Shown: positions 7,550 through 17,517 of the stretch, one piece after another
How positions within the stretch are numbered: position 1 is the stretch's first letter
Layout: each line of letters opens with the position of its first letter
NCBI GenBank assembly: GCA_937904325.1
Contig: CALGTK010000376.1
Location: forward strand, 46,871 to 110,870
Origin: an uncultured Planctomyces sp.
GTDB lineage: Bacteria > Planctomycetota > Planctomycetia > Planctomycetales > Planctomycetaceae
Direction: 5' to 3'
Length of the DNA: 64,000 nt
The notes under the pieces: generated by a model
Databases searched by the model: none
What the model saw: only the letters and a program-made list of their open reading frames with translations
What the model was told of the DNA's origin: nothing
Translations under genes and position numbers: made by a program

Positions 7550-8884
7550 ATGTCCCATCGATTGACCCGACGTTCCTTTATTCAAAGTGCTGCCGCAGCG
7601 GGCTTCGGCCTTCCATTAATTCGGACCAACGCGTTTGCCAGCGAGAACGACCAACTACACGTTGGCTGCGTTGGAGTCGGCGGCAAGGGCTGGTCTGACA
7701 TGATGGAAACGGCCAAGAGTCCGCATGTCACGATCCAGGCTATTTGCGATATCGACGACAGTGCGAAACATCTTGGACGAGCGGCCGAACAGTTCCCAAA
7801 GGCGACGAAGTATTCTGATTGGCGAACGCTTCTTGACAAGGAAAAGCTCGACGCACTCATCGTTTCAACGCCCGACCACATGCATGCTCCCGTCGCCCTC
7901 AGCGCGATTCAGCGAGGTCTTCATGTATATTGCCAGAAGCCGCTGACGCATACCGTTCGCGAAGCTCGAGTTCTCAGCGACGCTGCAAAGAAGGCCGGCG
8001 TCGTCACGCAAATGGGCAACCAGATTCAGGCCTACGCCGAATATCGTTCTGCCGTGCAGCTCGTTCATGACGGAGCTATCGGCAAGGTCAAAGAGGTCTT
8101 CTCGTGGCAGTCCGGTAGCCCACGTTGGAGAATCATCAGCGACCGCCCGGAAGGCGGCGACCCGGTTCCAAAGAGCGTCAAGTGGAACAATTGGCTCGGC
8201 GTTGCTCCCGAACGTCCTTACAAGAAAGAAATCTATCACCCGTTCAACTGGCGAGACTGGCAGGATTTCAGCAACGGCCAGCTCGGCGACTTTGGCTGCC
8301 ACATTCTTGATCCGGTTTCGATGGCCATCGGCCTGACCGCTCCGACATCGATTACCGCCGAGGCTCCACCAATCAACTCGGAAACGTGGACGCACTCGGC
8401 GCGGGTCAAATACGTCTTCCCTGGCAACGAGCGAACGGCGGAGTCAACCATCAACCTTACCTGGATCGACGGTCCGGGCCACAAACCCGTGAAGGAGCTT
8501 GCCGGAATTATCGACGAATCAAAACTGCCCGGCGCAGGTTCTGTTTTGATCGGCGAAAAGGGCTCGCTGCTGATCCCTCACGTTGGAGTTCCAAAGCTAC
8601 TGCCCGAAGAAAAATTTGTCGATTACGAGAAGCCAGAACTCGAACGACTCAGCCACTACGTACTATGGGCTGATGCCTGCCGAGGGGAAGGCACCACAAA
8701 CTCCAACTTCGGCTACGCCGGCAACCTGACGGAAACCATTCTGCTCGGCACAATCGCCATCCGATTGCGCGGGACGGAACTGAAGTGGGACGCCGCCGCA
8801 CAGAAACTTATCGGACACGCGCAGGCTGAAAATCTGCTCTCCAAACCGTACCGCAAGGAATGGGCTGTGGCTGGGCTTTCTTAG
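7550..8884 (+). CDS. Gfo/Idh/MocA family oxidoreductase with Tat signal
   Basis: The ORF track begins at 7514, but the ATG at 7550 has AGGAG eight bases upstream and starts a clear Tat signal: RLTRRSFIQSAAAAGFGLPL. The mature part has the NAD-binding strand LHVGCVGVGGKGW and the active-site segment CQKPLTHTVREARVL. The helix LGDFGCHILDPVSMAIGL carries the conserved histidine region. The 444-residue length is typical of planctomycete secreted Gfo/Idh proteins. The cofactor is expected to be bound before Tat export. It is divergent from the cytoplasmic Gfo/Idh at 6228 and upstream of a sulfatase, suggesting a role in carbohydrate turnover. The substrate is unknown. Confidence 0.92.
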   Translation: MSHRLTRRSFIQSAAAAGFGLPLIRTNAFASENDQLHVGCVGVGGKGWSDMMETAKSPHVTIQAICDIDDSAKHLGRAAEQFPKATKYSDWRTLLDKEKLDALIVSTPDHMHAPVALSAIQRGLHVYCQKPLTHTVREARVLSDAAKKAGVVTQMGNQIQAYAEYRSAVQLVHDGAIGKVKEVFSWQSGSPRWRIISDRPEGGDPVPKSVKWNNWLGVAPERPYKKEIYHPFNWRDWQDFSNGQLGDFGCHILDPVSMAIGLTAPTSITAEAPPINSETWTHSARVKYVFPGNERTAESTINLTWIDGPGHKPVKELAGIIDESKLPGAGSVLIGEKGSLLIPHVGVPKLLPEEKFVDYEKPELERLSHYVLWADACRGEGTTNSNFGYAGNLTETILLGTIAIRLRGTELKWDAAAQKLIGHAQAENLLSKPYRKEWAVAGLS

Positions 8885-9016
8885 GGCTCCAACTCGGCCT
8901 GACCAGACATCCTGACCTGGTGCAAATCCGCAGAGACACCTGGATTAGCAAAGTTTCTCTCTGTGGACCTTTGCGTCTTCGCGTCATGTCAGATAGTTAA
9001 GACAGCCCGGTAAAAA

Positions 9017-10759
9017 ATGTTAAAATCCAATCAGCTTCCAGCACTGATCATTATTGTTACCTGGCTGTTCACTTCAGCGTCGTACGGTCTGGCCGACGAC
9101 TGCAAGCCAAATGTCCTGTTCATTTCTGTCGACGACTTAAACGACTGGGTCGGTTGTCTGGGTGGTCATCCTCAGACAAAGACACCTAACCTTGACCGTC
9201 TGGCCGCCAGCGGTGTTCTGTTTACGAACGCGCATTGCCCGGCTCCTGCGTGTAATCCGTGTCGCACAGCCATTATGACAGGCATCGCTCCGAACACTTC
9301 CGGCATGTACGAAAACGGCCAGAAGATGAGAGAGGTGTTGCCCGATACGGAACTTCTGCCAAAATTTTTTTCGAGACACGGTTACTGGTCGAGTGGCTCG
9401 GGGAAAATCCTGCACTACTTCATTGATGCACCGTCATGGGACGACTACTTCCCGGCCAAAGAAACTGAGAATCCATTTCCACGAACCCTTTATCCTGACA
9501 AGCGGCCGGTGAATCTTCCGCGTGGCGGCCCGTGGCAGTATGTCGAAACTGACTGGGCCGGTCTGGACGCGACCGACGAAGAATTCGGCGGCGACTGGCT
9601 GGTTTCCAAGTACGTCGGCGAGCAACTCAGCCGAAAGCACGACAAGCCGTTCTTCCTGGCCTGCGGAATCTACCGCCCACATGAACCGTGGTTTGTACCG
9701 CAAAAATATTTCGACAAGTTCCCGCTCGACAAGATCCAATTGCCGCCGGGATATCGTGAAGACGACCTCGAAGACCTCCCACCTGCCGGTAAGAAGCGAG
9801 GCCCGAATCGCTACTTCGCGCATATCCGCGAACACGGCCAGTGGAAGCAGGGCATCCAGGGTTACCTTGCCTCCATTTCTTTTGCCGATGCGATGCTTGG
9901 TCGAGTGCTCGACGCGCTCGAAAAAGGGCCGAATGCGGACAATACCGTTGTCGTTCTGTGGAGCGACCACGGCTGGCATCTCGGAGAAAAACAGCACTGG
10001 CAGAAGTTCACGGGATGGCGAGCGTGTACTCGAGTGCCATTCATTGTCCGAGCCCCCAAGGGCGTGCCAGGACTTCCGACCGGCACGACCGCCGGTCAGC
10101 AATGTACGAAGCCGGTCAACCTGGTAAGTCTGTTTCCAACATTGACCGACCTTGCAGGAATTCCGCACAAGTCGGACAACGACGGCCCCAGTCTGCTGCC
10201 GCTGCTGAAGAATCCAAACGCTGACTGGGATCACACCTCGGTGACGTTTCTCGGGGATGCAGGTTCGTACGGAATGAGCACCGAAAACTGGCGGTACATC
10301 CATTACTCAAACGGCAACGAAGAGCTATACGACACTAAAGCCGACCGCTACGAATGGACGAACCTCGCTGCCAGATCGGAACATCTTGCGAAACTCAAAG
10401 AAATGCGGGCGTTGGCTCCGAAGAAGTTTACAAAGAAGGTGGACCCAAAAGATGAATCGTTACCGAGGCTCAAGTGGCGACCGGCGAAGAAGTCCGTCGC
10501 TCCCGCATCGAAGCCCGATGGCAACCCGTTCGATGTGGTTTTCATAAACGGAAGTAAGTCGACGGTTGTTCTGCACTGGATGGACCGATCCGGCAAACCC
10601 AAACCCTATGGCGGCATCGACTCCGGAAAACGCAAACGACAACAGACTCGCCCCGGTGCCGTATGGCTGATCACCGATCGGGATGACAAGCCACTTGGCC
10701 ATTTCATCGTCGGCGATCGTAAAGCTCAAGCTCAGATCCCACGAAGCATCAAGGATTAA
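9017..10759 (+). CDS. Secreted type I sulfatase with C-terminal VHL-beta-like domain
   Basis: This 580-residue protein has an N-terminal signal peptide (about 1-26) and an alkaline-phosphatase-fold sulfatase domain. Metal ligands begin in VLFISVDDLNDW. The formylglycine site is Cys79 in CPAPACNPCRTAIMTG; it fits C-x-P-x-R but has Cys where Ser is usual. Later motifs, such as WSDHGWHLGEKQHWQKFTGW, match the iduronate-2-sulfatase-like group. After the sulfatase ends near residue 490, the last 70 or so residues read VVFINGSKSTVVLHWMDRSG, then YGGID, QQTRPGAVWLITD and KPLGHF. That resembles the beta domain of von Hippel-Lindau proteins. The S9 peptidase gene starts on the stop codon (TAATG), so the two are co-transcribed. 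Confidence 0.93.
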   Translation: MLKSNQLPALIIIVTWLFTSASYGLADDCKPNVLFISVDDLNDWVGCLGGHPQTKTPNLDRLAASGVLFTNAHCPAPACNPCRTAIMTGIAPNTSGMYENGQKMREVLPDTELLPKFFSRHGYWSSGSGKILHYFIDAPSWDDYFPAKETENPFPRTLYPDKRPVNLPRGGPWQYVETDWAGLDATDEEFGGDWLVSKYVGEQLSRKHDKPFFLACGIYRPHEPWFVPQKYFDKFPLDKIQLPPGYREDDLEDLPPAGKKRGPNRYFAHIREHGQWKQGIQGYLASISFADAMLGRVLDALEKGPNADNTVVVLWSDHGWHLGEKQHWQKFTGWRACTRVPFIVRAPKGVPGLPTGTTAGQQCTKPVNLVSLFPTLTDLAGIPHKSDNDGPSLLPLLKNPNADWDHTSVTFLGDAGSYGMSTENWRYIHYSNGNEELYDTKADRYEWTNLAARSEHLAKLKEMRALAPKKFTKKVDPKDESLPRLKWRPAKKSVAPASKPDGNPFDVVFINGSKSTVVLHWMDRSGKPKPYGGIDSGKRKRQQTRPGAVWLITDRDDKPLGHFIVGDRKAQAQIPRSIKD

Positions 10760-13089
10760 TGACACTCATGAATTTCAGACGATTTCTTTTGCTCACTGCA
10801 TCATTCGCATTTGTATTCACGCTGGCGATTCCAATTTGTGCACTCGCCGCTGAAACCGCAGACTCCAAGCCAAAATCCTCGAAACCAGAAGTTGATGATA
10901 CAGTCCTCACCGTAGATCGAATCTACGGTGCTAGCGAATTTGCATCAAAGGGCTTTGGCGGACGCTGGCAGGAAGACGGCAGCGCATTCACAACGCTCGA
11001 AAAATCCGCCGAGCACAAGGAACGCCGTGACATCGTGCGTCATGATCCAGCGACCGGTGAACAGGAGATCATAGTCTCCGCCGTCGAGCTGATCCCGCCG
11101 GGCGAATCTTCACCGCTCCAGATTGAAAACTACGTTTGGTCTAAGAACCAGACGAAGTTGCTGATTTACACCAATTCAAAGCGAGTCTGGCGGCAGAATT
11201 CCCGGGGCGATTACTGGGTGCTTGATCGGTCAGCGAGGCAGCTGCGAAAGCTTGGCGGCGACGCTTCGCCGTCAACGTTGATGTTTGCAAAGTTTTCGCC
11301 AACAGAAAAACACGTCGCCTATCTGCGAGACCGCAATATCTACATTGAAGACTTGTTTGATCACAACATTCGCTGCCTGACCGAAACAGCGACCGAAGAC
11401 ATCATTAACGGAACAGGCGACTGGGTCTACGAGGAAGAGTTTGGCCTGCGAGACGGATTTAAATGGAGCCCCGACGGAACATCGATCGCCTACCAGCAGA
11501 TCGACACATCCGGAGTTAAGAAATTCCCACTGATCAATAACACGGATTCGCTTTACCCAAAGGTGACGTGGTTCGCGTACCCAAAGGTCGGTCAAAAGAA
11601 TCCGTCGTGCCGGATCGGCGTTGTAAATTGCTCTACCGGAAGCACCCGCTGGATCAGACTGCCAGGCGACTCGCGAGATAACTACGTTCCGAAAATGGAC
11701 TGGGCTGACAACTCGAAAGAATTACTTCTTCAGCAGTTCAATCGTCTGCAGAATCGCAATCGGCTGTTTCTGGTCGATGCGGAAGCTCAGCCAGTTACAC
11801 GTCAGCAAGGCAGCCTGAAGCCGATACTCACCGAAGCGGACGACGCCTGGGTCGATGCTCATAACGAGCTGACGTGGTTCGACAGCGGCCAACAGTTCGC
11901 CTGGATCAGTGATCGCGATGGTTGGCGGCACGTCTACATCGTCTCGCGGGACGGCCGCCAGGCGACTCTGGCCACGCCGGGCGATTACGACGTAATCAAA
12001 TTACTCAAAATCGATGAAGCCAACGGCTGGCTGTACTTCATCGCCTCGCCCAGGGATGCGTCACAGCGATTTCTGTTTCGCGGAAACCTCGATGGTACGG
12101 ACATACAACGAGTCACCCCGGCTGACCAAACCGGCACTCACGATTATCAGATTTCCAAAGATGCCAGTTACGCAATTCACCGACAGTCCGCCGCTGGACA
12201 CCCGCCGATCGAAACCCTGATCACTCTGCCAGCTCACAAATCGATGAGGCTTCTGAAAGAAAACAAGACGTTGCACGAAAAGCTGGCAAAACTGAAGCTC
12301 GCTGACACCGAATTTCTGAAGGTTGACATTGGCGATGGAATCGTTCTGGACGGTTGGTGCATCAAGCCGGCGAATCTTGATCCATCAAAACAATATCCGC
12401 TGCTGGTTTATGTTTACGGAGAACCGGCCGGGCAGACAGTAGTCGATCGCTGGGGAGGAAATTCCTGGTTATGGCATTCGATGCTTGCTCAGCGTGGATA
12501 TGTCGTGATGAGCTTTGACAATCGAGGCACCAAAGCTCCGCGTGGTCGAGCGTGGCGAAAAAGCATTTACCAGAAGATCGGGATCATCCCACCGCAGGAT
12601 CAGGCATCCGCCGTCAAAGCCGTGCTGAAGCAGCGGCCGTATCTTGACGCCAGTCGAGTCGGCATCTGGGGCTGGAGCGGCGGCGGTTCGTCGAGCCTCC
12701 ATGCCATCTTCAAATACCCAAAGATTTACTCCACAGCCATCGCCGTCGCACCGGTTCCCAACCAGCGTTACTACGACACAATTTACCAGGAACGCTACAT
12801 GGGCCTGCCGGAAACCAACGTAGAGGGTTTTCGAGAAGGCTCGCCGATTAACTTCGCCAAACAGCTTGAAGGCAACCTTCTGCTGATTCACGGAACGGGC
12901 GACGACAATTGTCATTACCAGACCACCGAAATGCTGATCGACGAACTGATCGCTCACAACAAGCAGTTCGCCATGATGGCCTACCCCAACCGCACGCATT
13001 CGATCAAAGAACGAAAGAACACGACGCGGCATCTGCGGGAAATGATGACTCGCTATCTGCAGGTGAACCTGCCGACCAACGGCTTGTAG
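10759..13089 (+). CDS. S9 family (DPP-IV-like) serine peptidase, secreted
   Basis: This 776-residue protein has a signal peptide, then an eight-bladed DPP-IV N-terminal propeller (about 90-500). The propeller has the marker NGTGDWVYEEEFGLRDGFKW, matching the double-Glu substrate anchor of DPP-IV. The C-terminal alpha/beta hydrolase domain has the nucleophile Ser640 in GWSGGGSSS, an Asp at 715/716 in HGTGDDN and His747 in YPNRTHS. It should cleave dipeptides from the N-termini of peptides in the periplasm. The start is taken at 10759, overlapping the sulfatase stop. An ATG at 10768 just before the signal peptide (MNFRRFLLLTASF) is equally possible and has AAGGA at better spacing. Confidence 0.93.
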   Translation: MTLMNFRRFLLLTASFAFVFTLAIPICALAAETADSKPKSSKPEVDDTVLTVDRIYGASEFASKGFGGRWQEDGSAFTTLEKSAEHKERRDIVRHDPATGEQEIIVSAVELIPPGESSPLQIENYVWSKNQTKLLIYTNSKRVWRQNSRGDYWVLDRSARQLRKLGGDASPSTLMFAKFSPTEKHVAYLRDRNIYIEDLFDHNIRCLTETATEDIINGTGDWVYEEEFGLRDGFKWSPDGTSIAYQQIDTSGVKKFPLINNTDSLYPKVTWFAYPKVGQKNPSCRIGVVNCSTGSTRWIRLPGDSRDNYVPKMDWADNSKELLLQQFNRLQNRNRLFLVDAEAQPVTRQQGSLKPILTEADDAWVDAHNELTWFDSGQQFAWISDRDGWRHVYIVSRDGRQATLATPGDYDVIKLLKIDEANGWLYFIASPRDASQRFLFRGNLDGTDIQRVTPADQTGTHDYQISKDASYAIHRQSAAGHPPIETLITLPAHKSMRLLKENKTLHEKLAKLKLADTEFLKVDIGDGIVLDGWCIKPANLDPSKQYPLLVYVYGEPAGQTVVDRWGGNSWLWHSMLAQRGYVVMSFDNRGTKAPRGRAWRKSIYQKIGIIPPQDQASAVKAVLKQRPYLDASRVGIWGWSGGGSSSLHAIFKYPKIYSTAIAVAPVPNQRYYDTIYQERYMGLPETNVEGFREGSPINFAKQLEGNLLLIHGTGDDNCHYQTTEMLIDELIAHNKQFAMMAYPNRTHSIKERKNTTRHLREMMTRYLQVNLPTNGL

Positions 13090-13121
13090 CCCAGTCGCTC
13101 GGGCAAACAAACGGCACTCGT

Positions 13122-14528
13122 TTAACTGATAATCTCGCGAACGACTCGGCCGTGGACGTCGGTCAGGCGGAAGTCGCGGCCTGCGTAGCGGTAGGTGAGC
13201 TGCTCGTGATTGAAGCCGAGAAGGTGCAGCATAGTGGCGTGAAGGTCGTGGACGGAAACCGGATTCTCGACGGCGCGAAAACCAAATTCGTCTGTCGCAC
13301 CGTAAATTGTCCCGCCTTTGATTCCGCCGCCCGCCATCCACAATGAAAAACCCCAATGATTGTGGTCTCGTCCCTGGACAGAGCCACCGCCGCTCTGACT
13401 CATCTCGACCGAAGGCGTTCGACCGAATTCTCCCGTGCAGAGAATCAATGTTTCGTCGAGCAGACCTCGTTGTTTCAGGTCGGTGATCAACGCCGCCAGC
13501 CCCTGATCGCATTGACTGGCAACTTGGCGATGTCCATCCTTGATGTTGGAGTGACTGTCCCACGGCTGCATCTTTCCGTGCCATGTTTGTACGAATCGGA
13601 CGCCCCGCTCAACCAACCGTCGCGCCAGTAGCAACTGTCGGTTCTGTGGGCCGTCTCCATACATCTCAATAATATGATTGGGCTCCTGTTGAGTATCGAA
13701 AGCGTCGGTCGCTTCGACTTGCATTCGATAAGCGAGTTCGAAGGATCGAATGCGAGCTTCCAGCGCAGCTTCTTCAGGACGACCAGCCAGATGCTTCGCA
13801 TTAAGCGCCTGCAGTAATCTGAACTGCGACTTCTGCTCGATGGGAGTCAGACGGTTGTTCTGAACATTCGCGATCAGCTTCCTCGGATCTGTCTGCGACG
13901 TATCGATATGCGTTCCCTGATAAACACCCGGCAGAAAAGCGGATCGCCAGTTTCCTGCTCCTCCAACCGGATAGCCACCCGGACACAGAGCGATAAAGCC
14001 GGGCAGGTTCTGATTGTCAGTTCCCATTCCCCAGGTCAGCCAGGAACCAAAACTGGGACGCACGAGACGCTGATCGCCTGAGTTCATCAGCATCAGCGAC
14101 ATCTCGTGATTGGGAAGTTCGGCGTGCATCGACCGAACTACCGCGATGTCATCCGCACACGTCGACAGGTGCGGAAAAATTTCGCTGATTGGAATCCCGC
14201 TTTCGCCGTGGCGTTTGAATTTAAACGGCGACGGTAGAGCAACTCCGGTACGGCGTTCTGTCTGCAGGTTCTCAAAGGGCAGCATCTGCCCGCCACGCTT
14301 AGTGAGTTCCGGTTTGGGATCCAGCGTGTCGACCTGAGACATACCTCCGTTCAGGAAGACGTGGATCACGTGCTTTGCTTTTCCGACGAAATGGCATCCC
14401 GACGCCGCAGCGGCACTGCTATTCGTGATCAGGTCCGCCAGAGCAAGCGACCCGAAACCCATCCCGCTGCGTTTCAGAAGCACTCTACGTGAATAAGGCT
14501 GTTGAGAACAAAGTTGTTGAGCATCCAC
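13122..14528 (-). CDS. DUF1501 secreted protein
   Basis: DUF1501 proteins have a sulfatase/phosphatase-like fold and in planctomycetes are nearly always encoded beside a DUF1549/DUF1553 cytochrome-like protein, as here. Visible landmarks are a Tat-like RRVLLKRSGMGFGSLALADL, then HVIHVFLNGGMSQVDTLDPK and PSFGSWLTWGMGTDNQNLPG. Further on are LLARRLVERGVRFVQTWHGK and CTGEFGRTPSVE. The ORF track's ATG at 14651 lies inside the upstream gene. The GTG at 14528, two bases after that gene's stop, gives a normal length of about 468 residues and immediate translational coupling. Biochemical function is not established. Co-occurrence suggests a joint role with the heme-motif partner at the cell surface. 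Confidence 0.9.
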   Translation of the reverse strand: MDAQQLCSQQPYSRRVLLKRSGMGFGSLALADLITNSSAAAASGCHFVGKAKHVIHVFLNGGMSQVDTLDPKPELTKRGGQMLPFENLQTERRTGVALPSPFKFKRHGESGIPISEIFPHLSTCADDIAVVRSMHAELPNHEMSLMLMNSGDQRLVRPSFGSWLTWGMGTDNQNLPGFIALCPGGYPVGGAGNWRSAFLPGVYQGTHIDTSQTDPRKLIANVQNNRLTPIEQKSQFRLLQALNAKHLAGRPEEAALEARIRSFELAYRMQVEATDAFDTQQEPNHIIEMYGDGPQNRQLLLARRLVERGVRFVQTWHGKMQPWDSHSNIKDGHRQVASQCDQGLAALITDLKQRGLLDETLILCTGEFGRTPSVEMSQSGGGSVQGRDHNHWGFSLWMAGGGIKGGTIYGATDEFGFRAVENPVSVHDLHATMLHLLGFNHEQLTYRYAGRDFRLTDVHGRVVREIIS

Positions 14529-14532
14529 GGCA

Positions 14533-17385
14533 TTAGTCCACAAAGATAAATTCGTTGGAAGCAAGCAGTGCGTGAGCCAGTCGGTACCACGAATTCGTTT
14601 TCGAAGTACCGTTATCAGCCTGAACGTAGCGGATTGCCAGTTGCAATTCATCGCGTTCCGGCATTCTTGAATAGGCTCGCTTATAAAGCATGCAAATTCG
14701 ATCCTCGTCCGAATCTGCGGAAACTATTTCTTCGACATCCGCCAGCGCCGCAGCCCGGTCCTGAATGAACTCGGAATTCAATGCAAACAAAGTCTGTTGC
14801 GGGACATTGGTTGCCGGACGCGTGGCCGTGCATGAGTTTGGATTCGCGGCGTCAAACGTGCTCGCAAAATCTGAAACGATATCTCGATTGACAAATCCGT
14901 AGATCGTTCTTCGTGGTTGAACCGGCTTCGACAGAAGATCAAAAGGGCGTCCGCCAATCTCCGTTGTCAGTTCACCAGAGACGGCCAGCATCGAATCACG
15001 CATGGCCTCAAATTCGAGTCGTCGCCTCGGCATTCTCCATAGAAGTTTGTTATCCGGGTCGACGATTCTGGCATCCGAATTCTCAATCGCACCCTGTTGA
15101 TAAACAGCCGACAACATGATTCGCCGATGTAGTTTCTTCAGCGACCAGCCGTCTTCTTCCAACGCTGACGCAAGGTAGTCCAATAACTGCGGGTATGTTG
15201 GCGACTGACCGCGAGTTCCAAAATCGTCAGGCGTCCGAACGAGAGCTTGCACAAAGTGATGCTGCCACATCCAGTTTACGACGACTCGACGTGTCAGCGG
15301 ATTGATCGGATCGACAATTGCCTGAGCCAGCCCCAGTCGACGCTTTCCGTCAGAAAACGACCGGACTCCTGAACCGGATAGAGCGGTCAGAAATCGAGCC
15401 CGCACCAGCTCACCTCGATTAATCGCGCTGCCTCGGCGAAAGACGTAGAAATCTGAGGGCGTCACATCTTCGTGAAGTATCATTGCACGCGGCGGAGAAC
15501 CGGGCGACGTTAGATGCAGATTCTGAATCGCCCCCTTGCGGCCATTCAAGTTGTCGCGTACTGGTCGATTAAGAAGCGTCACAGCAATGTCATCGGGCAT
15601 CGCCGTCGGAGTTCCCTCGGCATATAGATGATGCCTCAGCTGACGATTCACCGAACTGTTGACGTCTGCGTGCCGGGCATCTTCGTCCGGCACAACCCGA
15701 GCTCCAATTTGAGCTTCCTGCGTCGTCGCCAGCACGGCCTTCAACCACTCCGTCTGCACTGACGCAAACAGCGAACCGTATGCTTCAGCAAGTTCGATCA
15801 ACGACGAAGGCTTCCTTTCGGCAAGCGCCGAAAGAACTCGCGGATTCCAGCGAGGTGTGTTACCCGCCAGACTCTGCCCTGCCGGAAATTTGCTCGCATC
15901 CCCGTTCTCTTTGGTCAACGCTTCAATCAGCCTGCTACACCGTTTATCAAAATCTTTGCCGGCCACATCCGAAAGCCGCATCCACGGCGCAAAGACCGGA
16001 TCATCGACTGGCATCTTCTTAAGGTATTCCCGCCAGCTGTTTAGAACCAGAGGGCGAAGATCATCGGTTCGGTAGGAGAGGAAGGTGGCTGACAGGTCCT
16101 GTTCAGGAGTGCCTTTGGCCAGTTCCGTCAGATACAGACCGACCTGCATCCGCAGTCGTCCTCGCATTACAACGCTCTGCTCGCGAGCCATATCGAGATG
16201 CAGTCGTTGACGTTTATCCAATTCAACCTGGTAAGCCATGTACTCATTCGAAGTCTGCACATTGCCATCATCCGGCACGGCAATTTCCGGCAGAAGTTCG
16301 GGTTTGCGACTGCTGGCGAACGTCGCGTAGAGCGAGTAGTAATCGGTCGTTGGCACGGCGTCGTACTTATGGTCATGACAACGCGCGCATGCCACAGTCA
16401 GCCCAAGAAGCCCACGTGTCACGACATCGATCTGGTCGTCGATCGTGTCGTGCGGATTCCTGTACTGCATGCCGACCGTCAGAAACCCCAGTCCTGCCAA
16501 CGCCGGATCGTTTTCAGCAAGACCGAGCTGATCCGCCGCCAACTGCTCCGTGACGAAACGATCGTATGGAAGGTCGGCGTTGAGCGAGCGGATCACGTAA
16601 TCCCGATAGGTGTACGAGAACGGAAACTTCGTAAATCCGATCGCACTTCCGCCAAGCGTGTCTGCGTACCTGGCAATGTCGAGCCAATGCCTGCCCCATC
16701 GCTCACCGTATCGCGGTGAATCAAGCAAACGGTCGATGACCTTTCCATAGGCTTCCGGAGAATCGTCGTCTACGAAATCAGTTACTTCTTCCCACGTTGG
16801 CGGAAGCCCGATCAAGTCAAGAGATGCTCGACGAAGCAACTGCTGCCGATTGACAGGCGGCGAAAGTTTAAGGCCGGCCAACTCAAGTCGAGAGACAACA
16901 AACTGATCGATCTCCGTCGCCACTGCGTCACCGGGTGCTGGCACGGCCGGATTCGATATCGGCTCGAAAGCCCAATGTCCTTCGAAGCGGGCTCCGTCCA
17001 GAATCCATTGCCGAATAAGTCGAACCTGATCGTCTGACAATTTTTTCCCAGTCTCAGGAGGAGGCATCCGTTGGTCGAGCTCCGTAGACGTCAGCCGAAG
17101 AAACAATTCACTTTTCTCCGGATGCCCCGGCACAATCGCGTGCTCTTTTGCCAAACGCTCGATGTCCAGTCGCAGACCTGCTTCACGTTTCCTGGAATCA
17201 GGCCCGTGACAATGCAGACAATGTTCGGCGAGAATCGGTCGAATATGTTCATTGAATCGAACGTCCGCGGCCGAAGAGATAGCCGGCAGCAGGATCGATA
17301 AGGCAATGGCTAACAGACAACTCTGGAAGAGTCGCGTGCTTCGGAAGTTTTCATGAAATCTATACTGGTCGATTCGATGAGTCAT
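14533..17385 (-). CDS. PSCyt1/DUF1549/DUF1553 heme-motif protein
   Basis: This 950-residue protein has a signal peptide (cleavage near 40). A planctomycete cytochrome-c-like domain has the heme motif C56-L-H-C-H60 in AEHCLHCHGPD and a distal MPP methionine. DUF1549 (about 150-360) has [19 protein letters not shown] and [20 protein letters not shown], where a second CxxCH is visible. DUF1553 lies at the C-terminus ([36 protein letters not shown]). The two CxxCH motifs suggest c-type heme binding, though function is unproven. The downstream DUF1501 gene starts two bases after the stop. The length is typical for the family. Confidence 0.93.
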   Translation of the reverse strand: MTHRIDQYRFHENFRSTRLFQSCLLAIALSILLPAISSAADVRFNEHIRPILAEHCLHCHGPDSRKREAGLRLDIERLAKEHAIVPGHPEKSELFLRLTSTELDQRMPPPETGKKLSDDQVRLIRQWILDGARFEGHWAFEPISNPAVPAPGDAVATEIDQFVVSRLELAGLKLSPPVNRQQLLRRASLDLIGLPPTWEEVTDFVDDDSPEAYGKVIDRLLDSPRYGERWGRHWLDIARYADTLGGSAIGFTKFPFSYTYRDYVIRSLNADLPYDRFVTEQLAADQLGLAENDPALAGLGFLTVGMQYRNPHDTIDDQIDVVTRGLLGLTVACARCHDHKYDAVPTTDYYSLYATFASSRKPELLPEIAVPDDGNVQTSNEYMAYQVELDKRQRLHLDMAREQSVVMRGRLRMQVGLYLTELAKGTPEQDLSATFLSYRTDDLRPLVLNSWREYLKKMPVDDPVFAPWMRLSDVAGKDFDKRCSRLIEALTKENGDASKFPAGQSLAGNTPRWNPRVLSALAERKPSSLIELAEAYGSLFASVQTEWLKAVLATTQEAQIGARVVPDEDARHADVNSSVNRQLRHHLYAEGTPTAMPDDIAVTLLNRPVRDNLNGRKGAIQNLHLTSPGSPPRAMILHEDVTPSDFYVFRRGSAINRGELVRARFLTALSGSGVRSFSDGKRRLGLAQAIVDPINPLTRRVVVNWMWQHHFVQALVRTPDDFGTRGQSPTYPQLLDYLASALEEDGWSLKKLHRRIMLSAVYQQGAIENSDARIVDPDNKLLWRMPRRRLEFEAMRDSMLAVSGELTTEIGGRPFDLLSKPVQPRRTIYGFVNRDIVSDFASTFDAANPNSCTATRPATNVPQQTLFALNSEFIQDRAAALADVEEIVSADSDEDRICMLYKRAYSRMPERDELQLAIRYVQADNGTSKTNSWYRLAHALLASNEFIFVD

Positions 17386-17517
17386 TTTCTTTGCGACCTC
17401 GGTATTTCCATTCTGCTGGTCTCTACAATTTCAATCGTAACTCAGAATTTCCGCACTGTCTCACGTGAAAATCTTCGGCACAACTCGACCGGCAACATCG
17501 GCCGGATAATCATAGTT

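Noticed and set aside
9434-10303. 289-residue minus-strand ORF inside the sulfatase gene
   Set aside because: It is the antisense shadow of a well-supported sulfatase; its protein has no recognisable motif.
12469-13584. 371-residue minus-strand ORF over the S9 peptidase end
   Set aside because: It overlaps two real genes in other frames (S9 peptidase and DUF1501), has no motif and is explained by GC-rich codon usage.
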